Source of the DNA: Caulobacter sp. 602-2
GTDB lineage: Bacteria; Pseudomonadota; Alphaproteobacteria; Caulobacterales; Caulobacteraceae
NCBI RefSeq assembly: GCF_011043625.1
Contig: NZ_JAAKGT010000007.1
Span: 62,001-126,000 of the forward strand
Direction: 5' to 3'
Length of the DNA: 64,000 nucleotides
Positions 18,203 to 25,475 of the stretch are shown here, one piece after another (position 1 is the stretch's first letter; each line of letters opens with the position of its first letter). The translations under genes were made by a program, and so were the position numbers. The notes beneath the pieces are model-generated. The model ran no database searches. It saw only the letters and a program-made list of their open reading frames with translations, and was not told the DNA's origin.

Positions 18203-18817
18203 GTGCGCGTCAAGACCGAGGAAAAGCGCAAATGCATTATGGAAGCGGCCAAGGCCGTGTTCCTGGAGCGCGGGTTCCTGGGGGCGAGCATGGCCGAGGT
18301 GTCGGCGCGCGCCGGCGGGTCCAAGCAGACGCTCTACAGCTACTTCGCCTCCAAGGACGACCTCTTCGTCGCCACCATGCTGGAGAAGGGCGCGAAGATC
18401 ATGGATCCGCTCTTCACCACCTTCGAGGCCGAGGACGACCTGCGCACCGCGCTCAGCCGGTTCGGCCGGGCGTTCCTGTCGTTCGTTTCGAGCGACGAGG
18501 TGCTGGCTTTCCGGCGGATGATCATCGCCGAGGGCTTCCGCTCGAACCTCGGACAGCTCTTCTACGAGAACGGCCCCAAGCGCAGCTGGACCCGGATGGT
18601 GGCCAAGCTCGAGCAGTTCATCGCCGAGGGGAAGATGCGCCGCGCCGACCCCTGGCGGGCGTCGATGCATTTCCAGGCCCTGTGCGAGGCCGGGCCGTTC
18701 ATGCGCCTGCTGGAAGGCGTGCTGACCAGCCTGCCGCCGGAGGTGATCGACGAGGTGGTCGACGAGGCCGTCGACATCTTCATGCGCGCCTACGGACCCG
18801 AACCGGCCGCGGCCTGA
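18203..18817 (+). CDS. TetR-family repressor, probable regulator of the efflux operon
   Basis: 204 aa. An N-terminal helix-turn-helix (about 8-55: IMEAAKAVFLERGFLGASMAEVSARAG, given here in part, then KQTLYSYFASKDDLF) is followed by a C-terminal ligand domain of the AcrR/TetR_C type ending in a helical segment rich in Glu/Asp. GTG start chosen because GGAGGAGG lies 5-12 bases upstream; the longer frame from 18128 would run through the operator region. Divergent orientation to the OMF-emrAB operon implies ligand-relieved repression of the pump (inference from family and context). Confidence 0.9.
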   Translation: MRVKTEEKRKCIMEAAKAVFLERGFLGASMAEVSARAGGSKQTLYSYFASKDDLFVATMLEKGAKIMDPLFTTFEAEDDLRTALSRFGRAFLSFVSSDEVLAFRRMIIAEGFRSNLGQLFYENGPKRSWTRMVAKLEQFIAEGKMRRADPWRASMHFQALCEAGPFMRLLEGVLTSLPPEVIDEVVDEAVDIFMRAYGPEPAAA

Positions 18818-18880
18818 TCGCGGGCGTTGCGCGCGAGGCGATCGCGCGTAGTCTCTCCCTCATCGGTTGATTGGGGCCTG

Positions 18881-19372
18881 ATGTCGAACGGCAAGCTTAT
18901 CGCGGGAATGGCCAGCCTGGTCGCGACGGCGCTGCTGGCCGGCTGCGCCACGACGCCGGAAGCGCGCTTCGCCAGCCTTGGACCCCTGCGCGTGGCGCTG
19001 GCTGCCCCGCCAGAGGCGCTGCGCCAGCGGGCCGAACGCAACGACGGCCACGCCCAGATGGCGCTGTCCTTGCTCTACGAGTACGGCCAGGGCGGCGTCG
19101 AAAAGGATCCGGTCCAGGCGGCTTTCCTGCGTCGGCGCGCGACGGCCTCGCGCGGATCAACGCCGATCACCACCTACATTCCCGGCATCAATGGCAAGCC
19201 TGGCCGGGTGTCGATGATCTTCGTGCCGCGCTACGACGTCTCGCCGGGGCAGGCGGCTTTCAACCTCGCTTGCGCGCAGGCCCTCGCCGAGGGCGATCAG
19301 TCGCCCAAGGCGGTCCGGACCTGCGGCGGCGAGGCGGGCTACGCCGAACTGGCGGCCGCCTGGCGGCGCTAG
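18881..19372 (+). CDS. Small lipoprotein with a Sel1-like repeat
   Basis: 163 aa. Lipoprotein signal with lipobox LAGC (Cys22). A single Sel1-like unit (about 48-80: AQMALSLLYEYGQGGVEKDP then AAFLRRRA) is the only recognisable motif; such repeats usually mediate protein contacts. The C-terminal half includes two Cys residues (ACAQAL and RTCGGE) that might form a disulfide. The gene has no clear operon partner. Its TAG stop overlaps the oppositely oriented cysteine hydrolase stop at the shared CTAG. Function unknown. Confidence 0.72.
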   Translation: MSNGKLIAGMASLVATALLAGCATTPEARFASLGPLRVALAAPPEALRQRAERNDGHAQMALSLLYEYGQGGVEKDPVQAAFLRRRATASRGSTPITTYIPGINGKPGRVSMIFVPRYDVSPGQAAFNLACAQALAEGDQSPKAVRTCGGEAGYAELAAAWRR

Positions 19373-20010
19373 GCGCTCGCCGCGCCGGCGATCAGCGTCA
19401 GCGCCTCGTCTTCCGAAACCACCTCGGCGTACTTGGCCTGCAGGTCGAAGAGGTTGGCTTCCTGAACCCGCGCGTCGCGGTCGCCCGAGGCTTCGCGCAC
19501 CACGAACGGGATGAAGCCGTGCTGCAGGGCGTCGAGCGCGCTGGCCCGCACGCAGCCGCTGGTCGAGAAGCCGCCCATGATCACGGTGTCGACGCCCATG
19601 GCCCGCAGGGTCGAGGCCAGCGGCGTGCCGAAGAAGGCCGAGGCGTACTGCTTGGACAGCACGATTTCGCCCTCGATCGGGGTGATCTCCTTGGGGAACG
19701 CGCCCAGTGGCGAGCCCTCCTGGAAGGCCTTCAGGGCCGGCACCTTGCGATAGAAGACCCCGCCGTCGCGGCCGCCGACGCCGGCCTGGTAGACGACGTT
19801 GGTCAGGATCACCGGAATGCCGGCCTTGCGCGCGGCCTGCAGCAGCCGGGCGTTGCTGGCCAGGGCGTCTTCCACGCCGGCATAGAGCGGCGAGTCCGGC
19901 AGCAGGTAGGCGTCGACCACGTCGATGATCAGCAGGGCGGGGCTCTTGCCGAAGGCCAGACGGCCGCCGAAGCCGGCCTTGTGGTAGTCCGCGTTCAGGT
20001 CTTCGGCCAT
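19369..20010 (-). CDS. Isochorismatase-like cysteine hydrolase
   Basis: 213 aa with the isochorismatase-like fold: catalytic Asp in LLIIDVVDAYL (about residue 30), a Lys in FYRKVPAL (about 110), and the nucleophile Cys in GGFSTSGCVRASALDA (about 150). The Asp-Lys-Cys triad and the context next to hyuA/hyuB recall N-carbamoylsarcosine amidase, which cleaves the carbamoyl product of an N-methylhydantoinase, but other amide or ester substrates are possible. ATG at 20010 chosen (GGAG 7 bases upstream) over a TTG at 20016. A repeat element separates it from the CoA-transferase gene, so it may have its own promoter. Confidence 0.85.
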   Translation of the reverse strand: MAEDLNADYHKAGFGGRLAFGKSPALLIIDVVDAYLLPDSPLYAGVEDALASNARLLQAARKAGIPVILTNVVYQAGVGGRDGGVFYRKVPALKAFQEGSPLGAFPKEITPIEGEIVLSKQYASAFFGTPLASTLRAMGVDTVIMGGFSTSGCVRASALDALQHGFIPFVVREASGDRDARVQEANLFDLQAKYAEVVSEDEALTLIAGAASA

Positions 20011-20057
20011 TTCCAACTCCGCTGTCCTCGCCGGAGGACATCAAATCCAACAGATCG

Positions 20058-20167
20058 TGTCATCCCGGCCGTAGCGTAGCGAAGCGCCGGGATCTCCCAC
20101 GGTGGCCATATCGGAGACGTGGGAGATCCCGGCTCTACGGCGCTGCGCGCCTTCGGCCGGGATGACA
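20058..20167. repeat. REP-like nested inverted repeat, copy 1
   Basis: Outer 14-bp arms TGTCATCCCGGCCG (20058-20071) and its complement (20154-20167) enclose a second perfect 15-bp pair GCCGGGATCTCCCAC (20086-20100) and its complement (20119-20133). A close relative with the same outer arms lies at 63522-63636. No coding potential; probably a chromosomal REP/BIME-like element. Confidence 0.8.
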
Positions 20168-20188
20168 GTGAAGGGGGACCGGAGGCCC

Positions 20189-21382
20189 CTAGACCACGCC
20201 CTGTTCGGCGAAGGCCTTCAGCTCGCTTTCGCTCACCCCGAGCTCGCCCCAGACCGCGCCGTTGTCCTGGCCCACCGCCTGGGAGGCGATGGCGCGGACG
20301 ACGCCGGGGGTCTTGGAAAGCTTGGGCATGACGTTCTGCATCGGCAGCTCGCCCCAGCGGGGGTGGTCGAGCGTGACGATCGACTCCCGGGCCGCGAAGT
20401 GCGGGTCAGCCAGCATCTCGGGCGCGCGATAGATCTTTCCGGCCGGCACGCCGGCTTCGATCATCGCCGCCTCGACCTCGTCGACGGTCAGGGTCTTGGT
20501 CCAGGCTTCGATGAGGGCGTCCAGCGCCTTCATGTTGCGGCCGCGGTTGACGTGGTTGACGTAGTCGGGGTGCTGGGCGAGCTCCGGCTGGCCCATGGCC
20601 TTGCAGAGGCGGCCGAACACCGTGTCCTGGTTGGCGGCGATCAGGTAGTCGCCGTCCTTGCAGTGATAGACGTTCGACGGGGCGATGCCGGGCAGCACCG
20701 AGCCCGAGCGCTCGCGGATGTAGCCCATGACCTTGTAGTCGGGGACCAGGCTTTCCATGACCTGCAGCACCGCCTCGTAGAGCGAGCTGTCGACCACCTG
20801 GCCCTGGCCGGTGGCGTCGCGGTGGCGCAGGGCGGCCAGGGCGCCGAGGCACCCGTAGGTGGCCGCCAGGGCGTCGCCGATCGAGATGCCCATGCGCGAG
20901 GGCGCGCGGTCGGGATCGCCGACGATGTGGCGCCAGCCGCCCATGGCCTCGCCGATGCCGCCGAAGCCCGCACGGTCGGCATAGGGACCGGTCTGGCCGT
21001 AGCCCGACACCCGCACGATGATCAGGCCCGGGTTCTCGGCGTGCAGGACTTCGGGGCTGAGGCCCCAGCCCTCCAGCGTGCCCGGCCGGAAGTTCTCGAT
21101 CAGGATGTCGGCCGTGGCGATCAGCTTGCGGGCCAGGGCCTGGCCCTCGGGCACGCGCAGATTGGCCGAGACCGTGCGCTTGTTGCGGGCCACGACTTCC
21201 CACCACAGCGGATAGTCGCCGCGACCCCAGTCGCGCATCGGGTCGCCCTTGCCGGGCGGCTCGATCTTGATGACGTCGGCGCCCATGTCGCCGAGCAGCT
21301 GGCCGCAGAACGGACCAGCGATCAGCTGGCCCATCTCGACGACGCGCAGGCCCTTCAGCGGACCCGTGTTTTCAACCGTCAT
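20189..21382 (-). CDS. CaiB/BaiF family III CoA-transferase
   Basis: 397 aa, the usual family length. The N-terminus PLKGLRVVEMGQLIAGPFC and DMGADVIKIEPPGKGDPMR are classic family III signatures, and RENLRVPEGQ/IENFRPGTLEGWGL-like blocks follow. The catalytic Asp is expected near residue 170. These enzymes transfer CoA between organic acids via mixed anhydrides. Downstream of hyuA-hyuB by 8 bases, so same operon. It probably activates a product of the hydantoinase/carboxylase-like pair for further breakdown; the acid is unknown. Confidence 0.92.
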   Translation of the reverse strand: MTVENTGPLKGLRVVEMGQLIAGPFCGQLLGDMGADVIKIEPPGKGDPMRDWGRGDYPLWWEVVARNKRTVSANLRVPEGQALARKLIATADILIENFRPGTLEGWGLSPEVLHAENPGLIIVRVSGYGQTGPYADRAGFGGIGEAMGGWRHIVGDPDRAPSRMGISIGDALAATYGCLGALAALRHRDATGQGQVVDSSLYEAVLQVMESLVPDYKVMGYIRERSGSVLPGIAPSNVYHCKDGDYLIAANQDTVFGRLCKAMGQPELAQHPDYVNHVNRGRNMKALDALIEAWTKTLTVDEVEAAMIEAGVPAGKIYRAPEMLADPHFAARESIVTLDHPRWGELPMQNVMPKLSKTPGVVRAIASQAVGQDNGAVWGELGVSESELKAFAEQGVV

Positions 21383-21390
21383 GACGCGCC

Positions 21391-23274
21391 TTACTCCGCG
21401 GCCAGGGCCAGGGGAGCGTTACGCCAGACGGGCGCGCGGGGCGCCGGCAGGCCGGTCTGCTCCAGGCAGTTGGCGCGCAGTTCCTCGATCGAGGGACCGC
21501 GGTCGAACACCTCCAGCGGGCCGCGCTCGCTGCGGATCTTGGCGCGCAGGGCCTCGGTCGCCGCCGCATCGGCCTTGCCGGCCGCGTCGATCACCACGCC
21601 GAAGCGCTTGGCGCCCTCGACGCTGACCAGGCCGCGCGAGACTTCCAGCTCGACCAGTTCGACCTCGCGCTCCAGAGGGTCGCCCCAGCCGCCGCCGCCC
21701 CAGGTGACGAAGTGCAGCAGGTCGCCCTTGTCGACCTGGATCCCGTCGCACTTGGAGGGCAGGGCGATGCTCTCGCCATTGGCCTTGTCCAGGCGCTTCC
21801 ACGAGCGGGCGCCGGGGGCGCCGCCGTTGACGCCCCACGGCGGCACGAACCAGCGGTCGTCGTGGATGGCGATCGTGCCGGCTTCCGTGAACTTGTAGGT
21901 CATGTGGATGCCGTTGCCGCCCCGGAAGCGCCCGGCGCCGCCGCTGTCGGCGACGCTTTCATAGCGTTCGATGACCATCGGGAAGTAGCGTTCCAGGAAC
22001 TCGTTCGGCACGTTGGTGAAGCCCGGCCACAGCGAGTGGCCGTCGGCGCCGTCGCCGAACGGACGGCCCGGAATGCCGCCGAAGCCGATCTGGAACAGCT
22101 GGAACCACTCGCCCTTGCCGTCGAAGCCCGAGAACATCAGGTGCGGCGAGCTCGAGAAGCCGGCGGCGCACAGGAATTCCGGGGTCTTTTGACCCAGCAG
22201 CGCGCCCAGCACGTCGAAGATGCGGCCCAGAGCGTGGGTGCGGCAGGACAGGGCGGCCGGGAACTTCGGCTTCAGCAGGCTGCCTTCCGGAATCCGGACG
22301 TCGACGAGGTCGTAGAAGCCGTCGTTGAACAGGATCTGCGGGTCGAAGACCATGATCATGTAGATGCCGAAGAACATCTTGAACATGTTCTCGTTCAGCA
22401 GGAAGTTGATCGAGCTGTCCGACTGCGGATCGGTGCCGTCGAAGTCGAGAACGACCTTCGAACCCTCACGCCACATGGTGCACTTGATCTTGAAGGGACC
22501 GGCGCCCTTGCCGTCGTCGCAGATGTAGTCCTCGAACGACACCGGGGCCTCGCCGATCGCGGTCGAGATCAGGTGGGCCATGGCGCGGTGGTTGCGGGCC
22601 AGCAGTTCGTCCAGGGCGCTGGCGAACACGTCGTCGCCGAAGCGCTCGCAGATCTCGACCACCCGGCGGCCGGCCACGCGGCACGAGGCGACGATGGCGT
22701 GCAGGTCGGCCTTGAACCATTCGGGCATGCGCGACTGGTGGGCGGCGATGCGCACGATGTCGCTCTGCAGCTCGCCCTTGCGGTAGAGCTTCACCGGCGG
22801 CAGGCGGAAGCCTTCCTCGAAGATCGAGGCCGCGTCGGTGGGCAGCGAGCCCGGCACCTTGCCGCCGACGTCGGTCATATGGCCGAACATCGCCGACCAG
22901 GCCACCAGGCGCCCGTCTCGGAAGATCGGGGCGATGCACAGCTGGTCGGAGGCGTGGCTGATGGCGCCCTCGACCGAGTAGGGGTCGTTGACGAGGATGA
23001 TGTCGCCTTCCTCGATCTCGCCGTCATAGCCCTTGAGGAAGCCGTCGATGAACGAGCCGAACTGGCCCACCACCATGCGGCCGTCGCGGTCGGCGATCAG
23101 CGGGAAGGCGTCGCCCTGCTCGCGGATGCCGGGCGACAGCGCGGTGCGGAACAGGGTGGCGTCCATCTCGACGCGGGCGTTGCGCAGGGCGTTCTCGATG
23201 ATGTCGAGCGTCACCGGATCGACGGCGACCTTGCCGAAGGGCGTGGAATTGGTTTCCAGGATGCGCGCGGGCAT
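21391..23274 (-). CDS. hyuB: HyuB-type hydantoinase/oxoprolinase/acetone-carboxylase beta subunit
   Basis: 627 aa. The N-terminus DPVTLDIIENALRNARVEMD and the segment ILVNDPYSVEGAISHASD-like (about 95-115) are diagnostic for the HyuB family, as is GGAGRFRGGNG near residue 440. With HyuA it forms an ATP-dependent enzyme: N-methylhydantoinase, 5-oxoprolinase, or a ketone carboxylase (acetone/acetophenone carboxylase). The four-base-scale gap to hyuA (3 bases) shows co-translation. The third small subunit of acetone carboxylase is not present nearby. Confidence 0.92.
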   Translation of the reverse strand: MPARILETNSTPFGKVAVDPVTLDIIENALRNARVEMDATLFRTALSPGIREQGDAFPLIADRDGRMVVGQFGSFIDGFLKGYDGEIEEGDIILVNDPYSVEGAISHASDQLCIAPIFRDGRLVAWSAMFGHMTDVGGKVPGSLPTDAASIFEEGFRLPPVKLYRKGELQSDIVRIAAHQSRMPEWFKADLHAIVASCRVAGRRVVEICERFGDDVFASALDELLARNHRAMAHLISTAIGEAPVSFEDYICDDGKGAGPFKIKCTMWREGSKVVLDFDGTDPQSDSSINFLLNENMFKMFFGIYMIMVFDPQILFNDGFYDLVDVRIPEGSLLKPKFPAALSCRTHALGRIFDVLGALLGQKTPEFLCAAGFSSSPHLMFSGFDGKGEWFQLFQIGFGGIPGRPFGDGADGHSLWPGFTNVPNEFLERYFPMVIERYESVADSGGAGRFRGGNGIHMTYKFTEAGTIAIHDDRWFVPPWGVNGGAPGARSWKRLDKANGESIALPSKCDGIQVDKGDLLHFVTWGGGGWGDPLEREVELVELEVSRGLVSVEGAKRFGVVIDAAGKADAAATEALRAKIRSERGPLEVFDRGPSIEELRANCLEQTGLPAPRAPVWRNAPLALAAE

Positions 23275-23277
23275 GGC

Positions 23278-25335
23278 TCAGGCTTCCTTGGCAGGATTGA
23301 TCAGGATGACGCCGTAGGCGTCGACGAGCGCCTCGCAGTCGGGCAGCACCAGGGTGGTGGAATCCATCTCGGTGATGATCGCCGGACCGGGAACGCGGTC
23401 GCCGGCGCGGAGCTTGGAGCGGTCGTAGATGGCGGCCGGCTTCATGCCGCCGTCGGCCCAGACCTCGTGGTCGCGGATCTTGGCGCGCGACGGATCGCCG
23501 TCGCCCTTCTCGATCTCGAGGCTGGGGATCTCCTGCACCTTGCCCATGGCGACGGCGCGCAGGTTCACCAGCTCGTGCTCGGCGTCCATGTTGAAGGTGA
23601 AGAGGCGGCGGTGCTCGTCGTCGAAGGCGGCGGCCAGGCGGGCCAGCCCGCCGTCCTTCAGGCTGTCCAGGGTCACGTGCATGGGCACTTCGAAGGCCTG
23701 GCCGTGATAGCGGACATCGATCTCGAAGCGGGTCTCGATCTCGGCGTCGGTGACGCCGTCGGCCTTCAGGGTGTCGCGGATCTGGGCGTCCATCTCGCCG
23801 AACAGGCCCAGCACCTCGGCTTCGGTCGCGGCCGACAGGCGCTTGGAGTACGAACGGGCCGTCTCGGTGCGCATGCGGGTGGTGGCGTCGCCCAGGGCGC
23901 ACAGCACGCCGGGCGATACCGGCGACACGGCCGGCCACGAGCCCATCAGCTTGGCCACGGCGTTGACGTGCAGCGGGCCGGCGCCGCCGAAGCCCATCAA
24001 GGCGAAGTCGCGCGGGTCATAGCCCTGCTGCACCGAGATCATGCGCAGCGCGCCGAACATGTTCTCGTTGACGATGTCGATGATGCCGCGGGCGGCCTCG
24101 TAGAGGTCGATGCCCAGGGCGTCGGCGATGGTCTGGACCGCCGTGCGGGCGGCCTCGCGATCCAGCTTGAAGGCGCCGCCCAGCAGGTCTTCGGGCAGAT
24201 AGCCGAGCACGACATTGGCGTCGGTGACGGTGGGGGCGGTGCCGCCCTTGCCGTAGGCGGCCGGACCCGGCGCGGCGCCGGCCGATTCCGGACCCACGCG
24301 CAGGGCGCGGGTCAGTTCTGGCACCTTGGCGATCGAGCCGCCGCCGGCGCCGACCGTCTTCACGTCCAGCGACGAGGCGCGCACCGTCAGGTGGCCGACG
24401 TCGGTGGTGCGCACGCGGCGCGGCTCGCCGTTCTCGATCAGGGCCACGTCGGTCGAGGTGCCGCCGACGTCGAGCGTGAGGATGTTCTTCAGGCCCGAAT
24501 TCTTGGCCACCCACAGGGCGCCGGTGACGCCGCCGGCGGGACCCGACATCAGCAGGCTGACGGGGTGCTCCTCGGACTTCTCCGAAGACATCAGGCCGCC
24601 GTCCGAGCGCAGCAGGGCGATGCGGCCCTGCATGTCCAGGCCGCGCAGCTTGTCGCGCAGGTTCTTGACGTACTTGGAGACGACCGGACGGACCGAGGCG
24701 TTGGCGACGGTGGTCAGGGTGCGCTCGTACTCCTGCATCTCCGGCAGGACCTCGTGCGACAGCGAAACCAGCACGCCCGGCAGGATCTCGGCGGCCAGCT
24801 GCGCCACGCGGCGCTCGTGCGCGCCGTTGAGGTAGGCGTTCATCAGGGCGATGGTCACCGCCTCGACGCCTTGCTCCTTAAGCTTGGTCAGCTGGAGGCG
24901 GACGTCGGCCTCGTCGAGCGGGCGGATCTCCTTGCCCGCCGCGTCGATGCGGCCCTTGATCTCGACGGTGTCTTCCAGCTTCGCGAGAGGTTCCGGCTTG
25001 GGCCAGATGATCCAGGCGGCCAGGCCCCCGGGCACCAGCGAGCGGGCGATCTGCATCACCTGGTGGTAGCCCTCGGTTGTCACCAGGCCGACCCGGGCGC
25101 CCTTGCCCTCGAGCACGGCGTTGGTGGCCACGGTGGTGCCGTGCAGGAAGACGTCGACGTCGGAAGGCTTCACCCCGGCCTTCTCGCAGACCGCGTTGAC
25201 GCCGGTCATCACGCCGACCGAGCTGTCGTGCGGCGTCGACGGCGTCTTGTGCCGCCAGAAATCGCCCGTCGCCTCGTTCAGCAACAGCAGGTCGGTGAAG
25301 GTCCCGCCTACGTCCACGCCCAATCGGTAAGCCAT
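23278..25335 (-). CDS. hyuA: HyuA-type hydantoinase/oxoprolinase/acetone-carboxylase alpha subunit
   Basis: 685 aa. N-terminal actin-like ATPase signature RLGVDVGGTFTDLLLL, then FLHGTTVATNAVLEGKGA and the second phosphate-binding motif ILTLDVGGTSTDVAL (about 275-290). MGFGGAGPLHVNAVA is the usual third block. This subunit phosphorylates the substrate for ring opening or carboxylation. It is the first gene of hyuA-hyuB-CaiB and lies 140 bases downstream of a TonB receptor on the same strand, so uptake and catabolism of the same compound is plausible (inference). Confidence 0.93.
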   Translation of the reverse strand: MAYRLGVDVGGTFTDLLLLNEATGDFWRHKTPSTPHDSSVGVMTGVNAVCEKAGVKPSDVDVFLHGTTVATNAVLEGKGARVGLVTTEGYHQVMQIARSLVPGGLAAWIIWPKPEPLAKLEDTVEIKGRIDAAGKEIRPLDEADVRLQLTKLKEQGVEAVTIALMNAYLNGAHERRVAQLAAEILPGVLVSLSHEVLPEMQEYERTLTTVANASVRPVVSKYVKNLRDKLRGLDMQGRIALLRSDGGLMSSEKSEEHPVSLLMSGPAGGVTGALWVAKNSGLKNILTLDVGGTSTDVALIENGEPRRVRTTDVGHLTVRASSLDVKTVGAGGGSIAKVPELTRALRVGPESAGAAPGPAAYGKGGTAPTVTDANVVLGYLPEDLLGGAFKLDREAARTAVQTIADALGIDLYEAARGIIDIVNENMFGALRMISVQQGYDPRDFALMGFGGAGPLHVNAVAKLMGSWPAVSPVSPGVLCALGDATTRMRTETARSYSKRLSAATEAEVLGLFGEMDAQIRDTLKADGVTDAEIETRFEIDVRYHGQAFEVPMHVTLDSLKDGGLARLAAAFDDEHRRLFTFNMDAEHELVNLRAVAMGKVQEIPSLEIEKGDGDPSRAKIRDHEVWADGGMKPAAIYDRSKLRAGDRVPGPAIITEMDSTTLVLPDCEALVDAYGVILINPAKEA

Positions 25336-25402
25336 CGTCAGCCTCTATTGCTGGCGCGCCAACTCCCCCCAGGGTGACGGCGCGACGCCTATGGGGCGAC
25401 AT

Positions 25403-25437
25403 TCCCCCGATCGGGCGGCGTGCGCCGGATCGGGGGA
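25403..25437. terminator. Hairpin between the TonB receptor and hyuA
   Basis: TCCCCCGATC (25403-25412) pairs with GATCGGGGGA (25428-25437) over a 15-base loop, 39 bases beyond the receptor stop on the minus strand. There is no T-run; it may reduce hyu expression relative to the receptor or protect the receptor mRNA. Confidence 0.5.
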
Positions 25438-25475
25438 GGGGTTTCACCGCTGTGCGGGCGCCGCCCGTTCTGTCG

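Noticed and set aside
21712-25377. A 1221-codon plus-strand frame opposite hyuB and hyuA
   Set aside because: Antisense shadow with low-complexity composition; the minus-strand enzymes have full family motifs.
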